DNA of 64,000 nucleotides, taken from NCBI GenBank assembly GCA_013180625.2, contig SNVD02013943.1:558001-622000 (forward strand), written 5' to 3'. The notes beneath the pieces were generated by a model that did not search any database, was not told the origin of the DNA, and was given only the letters and a program-made list of their open reading frames with translations. Source of the stretch: Boswellia sacra (lineage: Eukaryota > Streptophyta > Magnoliopsida > Sapindales > Burseraceae). This document shows, in pieces, positions 1 through 11,347 of this stretch; position 1 is the first letter of the stretch; each line of letters begins with the position of its first letter. The position numbers were made by a program, and so were the translations under genes.

Positions 1-115
1 ATGTCATTTATTATTAATATATATTTATCAAATCACTGCATTTATTTATAATCACATTATGCCACGTCAGTTTGTATAGGTGAGTTTGTATAAGTAGTTT
101 GTAAGAGTAGCATTA
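1..115. mobile_element. Right end of a TIR MITE (family A)
   Basis: The sequence holds spaced motifs GTTTGTATAGGTGAGTTTG, ATAAGTAGTTTG and AGAGTAGCATTACT. Their reverse complement closely matches the left end of the element at 36775, and related ends occur at 34479, 62290 and 62997. Only the right end is in the window. It seems to lie in an intron upstream of the possible exon at 238. The family is recognised by internal similarity only. Confidence 0.55.
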
Positions 116-237
116 CTGTAAGTCAATGTGGTTTATCAAATGTATATGTTTTTCATTTTTCTAATTCTTAAATTTTCCAAATTTTAATACTTATACAACC
201 TAAACTCTCAATGCATATGTTAATGCTATTATTGTAG

Positions 238-324
238 GTTACTAGTAGTAGAGCAGTTGGCGTAAGTGATGTAACATCTGTTTTTGGTGATTCATCTGGT
301 GTAGGAACTTCAACACCACCATGA
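238..324 (+). CDS. Possible last exon of an unidentified gene (partial)
   Basis: A pyrimidine-containing tract ending ATTGTAG is followed by 28 open codons, rich in Ser, Val and Gly, and a TGA at 322-324. It looks like the terminal coding exon of a plus-strand gene whose other exons lie left of the window. A Mutator-like transposase would fit the nearby terminal repeat and the GRF ORF. No diagnostic domain is visible, so this is a weak call. Confidence 0.22.
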   Translation, partial: VTSSRAVGVSDVTSVFGDSSGVGTSTPP

Positions 325-686
325 AACCTTTTTTGCATTGTAGCTTTGTAAGCATCCCTGATGGTTTATAATTTTTTTTTTTTTGCTTATTTTGATAGAA
401 TTTTTGTGTTTTGGCTTAAACACAGTCAATAGACAATGATTGTTTTTCAACCAAAACATTAGCCATGCACCATAGTTTCAATCACTGTTAGGCTTAGTCA
501 ATTATAGGTTATTATCATGGCATGTTCAATGTTCAGACCATGACTTTGCTTTTGAAACAGGGATGTAATATTTTCATAAACTGTTTGTGGATGAATATCT
601 GATGAACATCAATATTTCATACAACTTTTCTTGCTGCATTCTCAAGTTAACATCCATTGCATGCATACATAACCTGCTGCTATAGT

Positions 687-1013
687 TTACAGAAATAGAA
701 ATAACAGTATGAATACAAATATATTTAGATACAACACTCTCTTCAAATATTTTTCAATAACTTTCAATCTATCCTTCACTAACATGAACTCATTATGCAT
801 GTTTCCATATAACAATGCATCAACCTCTTGCATATCTGGAATCCAAAATGAATAATAGTCACATACCCTTCTCTCACAGTAGAAATATATCTTGTTTGGT
901 TTGGCTTCAGATTTTGATATCCTTATTCTAGCTTTCTGACCACACATGCACCTCCTATTCTTAAACCTTGTCAAACCTCCATCAATCTCTCTTGCATCTC
1001 TACCATCAGCCAT
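687..1013 (-). CDS. GRF-type zinc-finger protein with C-terminal membrane helix
   Basis: This is a 108-aa intronless ORF. Residues 22-57 carry a GRF-type zinc-binding pattern, CxC-x21-C-x4-C (C22, C24, C46, C51), followed by aromatic residues ending FW. After a short charged linker, the last 16 or so residues are hydrophobic (VLYLNIFVFILLFLFL), consistent with a tail membrane anchor. Small GRF proteins with this layout are abundant in plants and often travel with Mutator-like transposons. A TATA-like box lies about 90 bp upstream and a Mutator-like terminal repeat lies at 1352-1430. GRF fingers bind nucleic acid in other proteins (e.g. TOP3A, NEIL3); the role here is unknown. It is probably transposon-associated rather than a conserved host gene. 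Confidence 0.6.
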   Translation of the reverse strand: MADGRDAREIDGGLTRFKNRRCMCGQKARIRISKSEAKPNKIYFYCERRVCDYYSFWIPDMQEVDALLYGNMHNEFMLVKDRLKVIEKYLKRVLYLNIFVFILLFLFL

Positions 1014-1103
1014 TGTTTTGTGTTATCAAACAAAGCAGGGTAAGTGATATGAAACGAAACAGATTGTGATTGTGTTATGGTTATGCAAAAGGTGAGTGAG
1101 GGG

Positions 1104-1111
1104 ATTATATA
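1104..1111 (-). promoter_or_regulatory. TATA box for the GRF ORF
   Basis: The minus strand reads TATATAAT about 91 bp upstream of the GRF start codon, at a suitable spacing for a short leader. This is an inference from motif and position. Confidence 0.4.
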
Positions 1112-1351
1112 GGCAAGCTTTGTTGTAGCCGTTAGAGAATAGTAATTGTGCCTTTGTTATTTTTGAAATTAAAAGGGTCATTTGTGAATTCTACTACTTT
1201 TGTTAATTATTGTAAACAGAAATAAAAAATTACAACCTATATTTTGCATTTTTAAGTCTGCATGGTAGGACATATGTCAGAATGTACAGAAGGCTAAAAT
1301 AGACAATGCTGCTTAAATTTGTAACGGTAACACAAAAAGACTAACTGTAAG

Positions 1352-1430
1352 GTCATTTTGCATAATTCTAAAAAGGCGAGGTCATTCTTGTAATTAGGCC
1401 AAACCTCGGGGTTATTAGTAAAAATTTTCC
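1352..1430. mobile_element. Mutator-like terminal repeat
   Basis: Read on the minus strand, the end begins GGAAAATTTTTACTAATAAC, then CCCGAGGTTTGG and a second GACCTCGCC copy. This style is typical of plant Mutator-like element termini. The partner end is not in the window, so the element containing the GRF ORF is incomplete here. Confidence 0.45.
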
Positions 1431-2526
1431 TATTTTTATTTATTAATTTTGCACAACAATGATGATAGTAAGTTTAATTGTTTTTTTTCATGGTTTACAA
1501 GTTTAACAAGTTAGAGCATTATTATGTTTGTAGAGTTACTATTAGTGCACTAAAAATTTTCTTAGTGTGGGAGCCAATTTTAATTTTATGATTGTTGAAA
1601 GTTTTAAACAATATTATGAAAAAATGTATAAGAGATTATAAATTGTTTGAGGATTAATTATTAATTTGTTTATGACTTTGAAATTTTGTCATTTGAGAAT
1701 TTTAAATTTTGGTAATCGAGTATTCTCACAATTTTCTTTATTATGCTTATATTATTTTTATGCTCTCTAATATTCTTTTTGTAAGAAAGTTAATATTTTC
1801 ATATTTAAGAGAGCTAGTAGAAGCAATTATCAAAGATATGGAACAAATTCTGAAAGATGAAATTAAGTAAGTGCAAGTTTATGCAAATTTGTGAAGAATT
1901 TCAACACGCTAATTAATTAAATTAATTAAATTGTCGAGGGAGATATGCTTAAGCTCGAAGGAAGTCACGTAGGGAAGTAATCAAACCTCTATGATTGGAT
2001 ATCCCATGAAAAAGGTTCAATAAATAGAAACAATCCATACTACACGGCTCGTTAAGCACAACTATATGAACATATCTTGGAGGAGATATACTCTTGCTCA
2101 TTCCTATGGCAAAAGTGCTTGTTATATGTGATGTTAGGAAGAATATTTATTCTGAACTAATCCAAAGGATTGAATACTCTTGCGAGGTATAGGTCATATA
2201 TACATTTGAAGGACTTATCTAAGTGAAAGTATGGCAAAGGTAGTGAATGTGAGAATTGAGTTGTTCTCTAACACTCTCATAAGAATTAAAATTGAGTGCA
2301 TGGCCATTAAAGCACTAACCCACTAAAACCAAGTCTTCGTTGGTATTATGTTTGTTGATAGTTTGAAATTTGGTTAAGAATCAAGTTCAAGACAAAGTTC
2401 ATTCAGGTTTCTTAAATGGATGCTATGAACACTAAGTGTAGATTCAAACTCAGAAGTCACCTACACATATTGCATAATAGAAGGTTAATCTTTATTTTAA
2501 TTTAAAATTTAAAATTTAAATTGTAG

Positions 2527-2569
<43 letters not shown>

Positions 2570-3215
2570 ATAAGTATTTTTATTTAAATATTTTATTTTA
2601 TAGAGCTTTAAAGTTTTAAACCTTTTGTGGAGGCTGTTGAAGATAAAAGGTTTAAAACTCATTTTTTACATCATGAGTTGAAAATATTGATTTGAGATTA
2701 ATTTGAAAAGTTATAAATATAATAAAAACATGAGTTACAAAACTTATTATTTATAAGTTACATGTTTTTATTAAGATATTTATGGCTTATGAGTTATAAG
2801 AGTTAGTTTGCAAGCTTAGTTTGTAAGTTACCTAGGTTAAAAAACTACTATATAAAAGAATCTCAAAGTTCTAACATAATAACAATATACTTAAGTATTT
2901 TCTCTATTTTTTTAGCAACCGCAAATAGAGATAGGCTATTTTCTTTCAGTGATCGTGCTTATCGAGGAGATACGCTATAAGCATTGGATTGTATGGAGCC
3001 CTTGAGCACCGATATTACCCGCATAAGGGAATGACTCTTTAGCTTTAGGACAATGTCTTTAACATGTTTCCTAAGTGCTCAAGCCTTATATATCTTATCT
3101 CTCTTCTACTTTTTAAGTGTTATTTAATTTTCTATATTATTGTTTATATGATATGCATATATGTATGTATACATATATATGTATGTATGTATGTATAAAT
3201 ATATATAACTAAATG

Positions 3216-4185
3216 GTGTCAATGTTGAACTATGTGCATATCTCTCATTTGGGAAGCATAAGAAACATCATAACTGAAAGTTCTGAAGGTATGTAGTTAT
3301 AAGAAATATAACAGTAAACTGTAATGTGAATCGGCACAGGAGGATTTATACGTGGTTCAGTTATAAAACCTACGTCCACGAACAGCTATAGAGCTACAAT
3401 TCACTAAGTTCTTGTTTGTACAATCTTTAGGACCTTTTATAGTGCTGACTCAATCTCACATACTGACCTAATCTTTGATAAATAAAATCCCGCCAAGATC
3501 TTAAACTCTAGTGACATTGCCCACTCTCTGTCGTAGATAACTTAACAACACACTGTTAAGTTACACATAACAATGACGTCTGACACTGAATTATATAAAC
3601 ACTTAACCCGCAAGTTATCTCAAGTGTCTACTAACTCACACAGACTCAATCAACAACTCATATATGATTTCTATCACTCATACATGGAACAAAAGACTCA
3701 AAGAATCAAATCTTAGAAGACATTCCTTTTGCGTTGAAGCTCTCTTCTATGAATTCATGGAATGCCGAACTCAAGACTCTCGCACAACCAAAACAGCTAA
3801 CACGTTAATCTCTCAATCACGTTATCAGCCGCCTGAATAGCTTTATATATATATAGTGAGAGGTCTGACCGAAATCTACTAGAAATCCTGTAAAAAACTC
3901 TAATCAAAATCATATTAGAATTAGGAGAAATAAAATAGGAAGTATTATAAACAAACTCCAAAAGGAATTAGAACAAATAAATATTCTCCTATTCTAATTA
4001 GGATACAAGATATTATATCCTAATCTAAGGAGATATTTATTACAAATCAAATACTTCCTAAAATATAATTCTAGAAACATTAAAATAGGAATAAAAATAA
4101 TATTCTTGTTTTATCACAATTGATCAAAACTCATCATGTGCATGGTATATGCATACGCAGTAGACTTTGACACCAACAATAACAT
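3216..4185. mobile_element. Possible solo LTR remnant
   Basis: The block starts TGTTGAAC and ends near CCAACAATAACA, so it has TG...CA-type inverted ends. It contains the motif pair ACGTGGTTCAG and CCTACGTCCACG, which recurs in plant LTR sequences. A TSD is not convincing (GTCAA against TTCAA). No coding remnant is attached. Tentative. Confidence 0.3.
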
Positions 4186-4194
4186 TCAATAGTG

Positions 4195-4382
4195 CATGAT
4201 TAGTTTTTCTTCTGTTCGTTTATATTTTCAGAAAACTATTTTCTAAAAAACATATATTAACTAATACATTTAAATCAATATTAACCAAATATCATTTTTA
4301 AAATTCAAAAAAATTAAAATCAACTAATTATTTTTTAAAATTTCAGAAACAGAAACTTAAAATACACAAATGGATGCCCTTT
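4195..4382 (+). mobile_element. Small AT-rich MITE (family B)
   Basis: It runs from TTCGTTTATATTTTCAGAAA to AAAATACACAAATGGATG. The same order of motifs, including TATCATTTTTAAAATTCAAA and the AAAATACACAAAT end, recurs at 11103-11305 and inverted at about 15185-15355. The ends resemble hAT-type MITEs (TGTTyrTTT...AAAyACAAA). No coding content. Confidence 0.45.
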
Positions 4383-4884
4383 TAGATTCCAATGCTTAAT
4401 TATGAAAGCCGATCAAGAAATCGAATTGCTGAAAACTTTGAATGATTTTTGACAGAAGTACGATTCATATTTGAGGCTTGACAACAGAATACACGCACGC
4501 GCACAAACGCGCACACAACTTGTGAACCATCAACTACTTTCCCATATTCACTTCTACAGTACTGGTCTTGGGCTTGTCAAATTGTCTTGATCAAGAGTAG
4601 CTCGGGCCCATAATTAAAGTCTAATCGGCTCGGGTTTTATAAAATTCTTATTATTTAAAAAAAAATTAAGCCTAGTGCACGAAAAAATAACATCCGACAA
4701 ACACCGAAGAAGCACAAATTGCCGGCATCACAGTAGGCCGTCGCTGACTAGCTGATCAGTCGCCCACGAGCGCATGCCGTGGCAACGCTCGTCCTCTGCT
4801 AACCGGTTCTCTTCTTTGGCCTGACGGTTGTGGAATTAAAATAAATAATAATAATAGGGGGACAATTGAAGTTGGGAAGAAGCA

Positions 4885-7409
4885 ATGAATCCGTTAACGC
4901 TGGTCAAGCGAATCCAAAACATAAATTCGAAGGAAGCTTCTCTTGGAATATCTGAAGAAGCGTCGTGGCATGCTAAGTACAGAGATTCTGCCTATATTTT
5001 CGTTGGTGGCATTCCCTTCGATCTCACCGAAGGTGACCTTCTTGCCGTCTTTGCCCAGTAAGCCCCTTTTTCTCATAAACATTTATTCAGACACTTTGTC
5101 TCTTAGTTCTGTGAAATGCCTAAATTATATTTGAAATACTTGATGCATTGGTTATAGATTCTCGAGATTTATTCGAATTTGTACTCTATTAGCTATTGGG
5201 AAAGCTTATACATTATAGAAAAGGTTTACTTTAATGCTATTCTGTTTCTAGGTTCACTGCGAAATGTATGAACAAGTTTACTCTTTTTGTGAATAAATAT
5301 TTTGAGTATCATATTGAATATGGATGTGAACCCTGAGAGCTTTGTTTACTCTTTGAATATTGAATAGGTTTACTTGAATATTTATATATAAGTATCATAA
5401 GTTTGCTCCTTCTTTATGATAGTAGAGTTTTGCAGGACCCGATTGTCAAGCTTGAGTTTTCTATGTGGAAGAGTAGATTTTTGAGTTATCAGAAGAAAAT
5501 GCATGGAATATGGATTGAAGCATCTCCTATTAGACTTTGGGAGCTAATATCTTTTTATAAATGACTTTCCAGGTATGGAGAGATTGTTGATGTTAATCTT
5601 GTTCGAGACAAGGGTACGGGGAAATCAAAAGGTTTTGCATTTATTGCATATGAGGATCAAAGGAGTACGATTCTTGCTGTAGGTTTGTGTCTTCTTTCTC
5701 CAAAGTGGGTTGATTTATTTAGCATTTAGAAATGTTTAATGTGCTTGACTAAACTTCGTAATGGATTGTTATGATATATAATCTCTGGATTTTCTTTCAG
5801 ATAATCTGAATGGAGCGCAGGTATTAGGACGAATTATAAGGGTTGATCATGTTAGTAAGTACAAGAAGAAAGAAGAGGAAGATGAGGAAACACAGCAGCG
5901 GAAGCGGGAGGAACGGGGTGTATGCCGTGCTTTCCAGAGAGGTGAATGTAATCGTGGAGCTGGATGCAAATTCTCCCATGATGAGCAAGTAAGATAAATG
6001 GAGTTTTAGGGAGACATGTTTACACATTATTTCTTTGTCTTGCCGAGCATGATACACTTATGCTTAGGCCTTGGATATTGATAAGTTAAGACATTTCTAA
6101 AGTATATGCAGCTAATGTTTGATTTTAGAGTTTGCTGTTGATTCTTTAAAATAAATCCATAGCATTTGTCCATAGAATACTTCTAACTGAGACAAGGAGT
6201 TTCTCCTCAGCCCTTAAATATTATCAAATTATAATGCTTTGTGTTAGTGATTTGAAAAACATGGAGTTGGAATTCAAATTTGCTTTCCAGAACCATTTAT
6301 TGACAAGTATATATTCCTTTCTTATGGAGGTCTGCATTGATGCTTTTCTTATTCTTTATCCAGAGAGCTGCTAATACAGGTGGGGGTCCTCAGGATAAAA
6401 GTTCAAGATGGGGGCATGAGAAGTTTGAAGGTGGTAAAGAAGGTCATGGCTGGGGAAATAAAGGTTCAAGTTTCAGAGCAACAGGCAATGGAAAGGCCTT
6501 AGAGAGTCACCCTAAGCAAAGTGAGTGGGGGGAGGAAAAGAGATCCAGAAGGCATGATGATATTGAAAGGTCGAGAGAGAATCATGATAGAAGGGAAGAA
6601 AAGAGATTGATACGGCACAGCACTGATGAATTTGAACCCAGTTCAAGAGAGGATCGTTATAGAATGGAAGAAAAAGGATCAAGAAGGCACACTGCTGATG
6701 AACTTGAGCGTAGGTCAGGAGGAGATCAGTATGGGAGGGACGAAAAGAGATCAAGAAGGCATGCTGACGATGAATTTGAGCCAAGGTCCAGAAATGATCA
6801 TGAGAGGAGGGAAGAAAAGAGATCGAGAAGGCATGCTGATGATGAATTTGAGCCTAGGTCCAGAGACGGTTATGATAGGAGGGAAGAAAAGAGATCTAGG
6901 CTAGAATCCGAATCCTATTTAAGAGAAGAACGAGACAGAAGAAATGATAAGTGGTCAAGTAAACATTCTGATTCTTCCTTCCACCATCAGAGAGAGAGGG
7001 ATGATCACCGGCGTAAATCAGGTAAGTGAGAATCCTGTAAGTATGCATGACGAAGCTTGACATTCCAGTTATGGTAATCTCAGAAGCATGATAACATTTA
7101 ATTTGGTGCTTATGTGCACAATGTGCATGTTGTGGACACCCAGAATAGATGTTGTGTTTTTAACTTTCAAGGTTTGAAGATAGACTGAATTGTTGTTATA
7201 ACAAGTTGAATTTGTGTCAAGTGTTGGAGTGACGGCATCTTTAAAAATGCCTGCCAACCGCCTGTTCCCTTTTTGTATTGTCACTATAATTTTGTTTGGC
7301 TCAATTTTATTTCCTGAGTTTTTTCTGAAATTCGTTTTATTGATTTCATGTTAGAGCTTTCATTTCCTACCTTTTGAGGACAGAACGCAAACGTGTTTCA
7401 CAGCTCTGA
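4885..7409 (+). CDS. RRM + CCCH zinc-finger protein, RBMX2/C3H42-like
   Basis: Five exons by my model: 4885-5057, 5573-5682, 5801-5988, 6364-7021 and 7384-7409, giving 384 aa in frame. An RRM spans about residues 36-112 (RNP2 IFVGGI; RNP1 KGFAFIAY at 77-84). A CCCH finger follows, C136-x7-C144-x5-C150-x3-H154. The rest is an Arg/Glu/Asp/Ser-rich tail with degenerate 24-residue repeats. The architecture matches human RBMX2/yeast Ist3 plus the plant-specific CCCH finger of Arabidopsis C3H42 (At3g47120). Ist3/RBMX2 acts in the spliceosomal RES/B complex, so a nuclear pre-mRNA splicing role is inferred. The exon 4 donor (TCAG|GTAAGTGAG) is strong. Splicing adds ERKRVSQL, whereas retention stops after two codons. 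The exon 5 acceptor is the least certain point. Confidence 0.88.
6590..6900 (+). repeat. In-frame coding minisatellite in the RRM-CCCH gene
   Basis: About four degenerate copies of a roughly 72-75 bp unit encode blocks such as [18 protein letters not shown]. The unit length is a multiple of three, so copy changes keep the frame. The blocks alternate basic RS-like and acidic segments. Confidence 0.8.
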
Positions 7410-10400
7410 ACAGATCAATAATCGGGAGGTGTGAAGAACTCTATGTTATTTTTTAAAAAATATATTCATTATTTTACTTGATAAATATAATTATTATTAA
7501 AGTGATGTGGAGTACAATCGAAAAGTGGTATATGAAATTAAATAGTCTTTAAAAATAAAAATTCCAACATTATATAAGGATAGTTGATGTCAAGAATCAG
7601 TCAAGTTTTTGGCAATGTGTTGAAACTCAAATTTAAATTCGATCAAGTGTCAATATACGCAGTACTGGGAATGTCGATGGTGTACTAATATTGATCTGAT
7701 TTTGATATTTAAGTCAAACTGCAGGTTAAACGAGATTTTTAAAGAAAAGTATTTCAAACTAAAGACAATTAATTATAGAGGATAAATAATAAAAGGAGAG
7801 CAACGAAAACCGAAAATTTGTGGGGCAGGATAAGGCTTATACAGTGGTACGGCTCATGGAGCCCACGAATAAGTGAGGTGGACCTAATGTGTGTACGCTT
7901 TTGGGGCGCGTTTGAGGGGCGGGCTTAGCGGGCGATTGGACTCTATTTAAGCTTTTTTTTTTTCGAATTGCTGTTTACTGCTTTACTATGAATTGGGATT
8001 AGAATTTTAATAGTAAAATAATTTCTATTAATCAGGACTATTCAGTTTTACTCTCTATCATTATCATAGGACAGTTTGGAATAAGGATTATATTTTTTTA
8101 TTTTAAATAATAATATAAATTTGATATAATATTATATATAATAAAATAAAACAAAATAAATATTATTGTTATTGTTAGAATAGTAATATTTAATAATTTT
8201 GAATTAAATATAATTTTAAATATATTTAAATATTTAATTATGATGTAATAAAATAATTTTTATTGTAAATATTTTATTTTCAATTATATGACAATTTTTT
8301 ATTTTTAATATAATTCACAATATTATAATTAAAATATAATATAATATAATAATAGGAATAAAATATTATTAAATTAATATTAAAAATACTTACTTGTAAT
8401 AAAAAACTAATTTTTAATAATTTTTAAATAAATATAATTTTTAACTATATTTAATTAAGTATAAAAATTATTTAATAATAAATTAAACTTTGAATGAATT
8501 AAATCAGTTTGTATTTAAAATATTAATTTTTTAAAAAATTTATTATATACTAATAATATTACATTAAATATAAAGTAATATTATCTATATTTTAATCTAA
8601 TTTAATTTAATCTCAACCCTAACCTTGATCTCAGTCTCTAATTCAATCTGACTCTCAAAGGGAGCCTTATAGACTGTGTAGGTAGCGATCATTACTTTAA
8701 CCATTAGCATCGCCCTGCGATTGGCCGTCGCTCCTCAAACCTTATCGGCCGTACTTCGAAGATGTACGGCCATAGCATTAGCGTTAGCATGCCAGGATGA
8801 ATATCAAAAACACCCTTGCCTCTAATGAGTGGTAAGAAAGGTAGATTTTTTAAAGCATCCGCATATCTTATCCCTGACATGTTATATAAAGCATTAGTGT
8901 TGAAGTCATGCAATCGTACAATATGTGCTGCACATAAAAGTGGGTAATTGTTTGTACAGTCATTTGCATTTGTAATCAAGTGATGCATCTACTTTTATAA
9001 AATTATATTCATATATATATAAAATTTGTAAATATTCCATAATATTATTACTTCCGTATCTAATATGATGGAGGTAGGAGCTAATGCTAATTTAATCCAA
9101 GTAAAGTAATTTTTATGTTTCGAGGCCATCGGATTTAATCAGAACTTTTCTTATAAAAAGCTGCGCAAGGAGATCGAAACCTATAAAATGTTTATCAGGT
9201 AGAGTTGGACCCAGACATTTATCAGACTTGAAAGTGGCGTTGTGGGCTACGAATTGCGAAACCAGGGGGCGGATGATATTAAAAGTTAAACAAAGGGAAG
9301 CAAAAGACACGTAGAGTAATCGGTTTGCAAGGTGTCTATTGACTATTGACTAATCAATCAGTAGTCAATTGTCATGTGCTGTCTATTGACTAATCGATCA
9401 ATCCAACATATCATGTGCTGTCTGATGGAGTCCACATAGATACAGGGAAGGGAATGACCTCATCATCAACCATCTCCCATTCATCATGATACCATGTCTC
9501 TCAATATGCATGTATCATTCCATTTATGATATCATGGACTTCAATTATAAAATTAAATTAAATTAGTTTTAAGTTAGAAAAGGGTGAGGTGGCACATGAT
9601 ATGGTACGGTACCACTGAAAATTGTACAATAGTACAACCACAACAAAACATAAGTGAAAATAAGATATGGTAAAAAAAATCACAAAATTAATTACATAGC
9701 AAAAATAAATGAAGTCAATTTTATAACACGAAATATGAAATTAGACATGGATGAGCCGTGTGTATCCGAGTACAATTTGATGGTGCCACCTAAATTGTGG
9801 CTTCCATTTACTAGCAATAAATAAATAAACATGGAAGCGGAGGCTGAAAGTGAGTGGTTGCACATGATTAAGTCACATTTTGATGAGTATGGCGCCATGT
9901 GAAATATACAATCAAAGGGCCGCTTCTATCTTATCATTTTGACATTTTATAGCCAAGAATCGTGACAAAAATTTATCAGCATTGCCTGTTATCCAATACA
10001 TTTAATTGATTTGAAGCCCGCGTAATCTTTAAAATTGTGTACAAGTAAAAAGTGAGGGTGAAAGTCAAATTGATGTAATTGTTATTGACGAGGGATTTGT
10101 GTTAAAAAGCCCAAAGTCAAGGCACATGTTGAAGACCAAATGTTGATTTTAAGATTTGGTATGGTAAGGGACGGATGGGATTTGACAAAATGACTTTGTT
10201 ATTGCAATATTTATCTGTAAAATCCAAAGCCACCAAATCAATAAACGCTAACTAAGCCAATCCTTGGGGCCCCAAAAATCTCATCCAAAGAGAATCCCAC
10301 CCTCTTTTAAGATAAGGTTGGAAGCTTTCTTTTCTTTAGTAACCAAAATCCCATTGCTTTCACATTTCTATTTATATACACACTTTGTAAAGAGAGATAG

Positions 10401-10542
10401 AGATTAAGGAAGACGCACGAAAAAGTCATTTGGCAAGATATGATTTGTTTATAATACTTTTTTTTTCATGTACTAGCTTTCAGCCACTCTTTATAAATAA
10501 TTAATAATCAAATGATTTGTGGTAATGGGTAGAATAGAATTC
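7410..10542. other. Gene-free, partly extremely AT-rich stretch
   Basis: The first few hundred bases would be the 3' UTR of the RRM-CCCH gene. From about 8090 to 8610 the sequence is almost only A and T. No ORF here shows a recognisable domain. Short direct repeats of a TCATGTGCTGTCT motif occur around 9370-9422. Nothing else is supported. Confidence 0.5.
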
Positions 10543-11347
10543 GGGTCAATTACCCAACCTTCCTAAGGTTTGTTGAAATCTCACATGAATACTTCTTGAT
10601 TCTAAAAACTTCATATATCTCCCCTTTTCGTTAAAGATCATTAGAAATTCTACTAAAAAATATAAATTTTCTCAAATTATCCTAGATTAGCTATTAAAAA
10701 TATTCAAAATTTCTAGAAAAAATCAAGACATTAAAATGAGAAAAATAAAGAAATTATCTTTAAAAACTTAAACTTTGTAAGATACTCTTTTACAAGTACA
10801 AATGCAACGTATTCTTTATTATTTTAAGATTTTAATAAATAATTTTAATGTAAATTTTTTATTTTTTAATTTTATTTATCATTTATTATGGTTATAAATT
10901 TTTTAAGACTTTTTGGCACAGTAGGTTGATGGGAGACTATTAGCAAGTTTTGGGTTTTATTTTTATTTTTTAATTAAAATGTCGAATATTTTTAATAACC
11001 AATTAAGGATAATTTGGAAAAAAATCATATTTTTTAATGAAATTTTTAACAATTCTTAATTGAGAGAATAGATATATGAGATTTTCAGAATCAGTATTGA
11101 TCATAATGTGTTTATTTCTATTTTTAAAAGACTAATTTTAAAAAATACATATTTATCAATACACTTTAAATTAATATCAATTACATATCATTTTTAAAAT
11201 TCAAATAAATTAAAAAAAAACCACATATTCTTCATAAATTTTGAAAATAAAAACTTTAAATTTTAAAAACAAAAACTCAAAATACACAAATAAATGATCT
11301 CTATAAATTTTGATAAACCTCAAGAGAGAGGTTTGTGAAATTGACAT
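10543..11347. mobile_element. Mutator-like TIR element (family C) with nested MITE
   Basis: The left end is GGGTCAATTACCC then CTAAGGTTTG. The right end, read in reverse, gives GTCAATTTCACAAACCTCTC and CTTGAGGTTTATC. Flanks ATAGAATTC (10534-10542) and ATAGAATTT (11348-11356) look like a 9-bp target duplication with one change, as expected for Mutator-like elements. A relative at 44145-44760 is about 190 bp shorter, which the nested MITE at 11103-11305 explains. No coding capacity. Confidence 0.6.
11103..11305 (+). mobile_element. Family B MITE nested in the family C element
   Basis: It runs from GTGTTTATTTCTATTTTTAA to AAAATACACAAATAAATG and matches the copies at 4195 and (inverted) 15185. 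It sits inside the 10543-11347 element near its right end and is missing from the related element at 44145. Confidence 0.5.

Larger units (their letters stand above)
1431..4884. other. Gene-free stretch with simple repeats and TE remnants
   Basis: No convincing coding sequence. It holds an (AT)n tract at 2529-2566 and a TATG/TATA-rich tract at about 3155-3210. Separately listed are an LTR-like block (3216-4185) and a small MITE (4195-4382). The last 250 bp are less AT-rich and presumably hold the promoter and leader of the RRM-CCCH gene. Confidence 0.5.

Noticed and set aside
8704..8988. 94-codon minus-strand ORF
   Set aside because: No recognisable domain, low coding character, and it lies in a repeat-like intergenic region.
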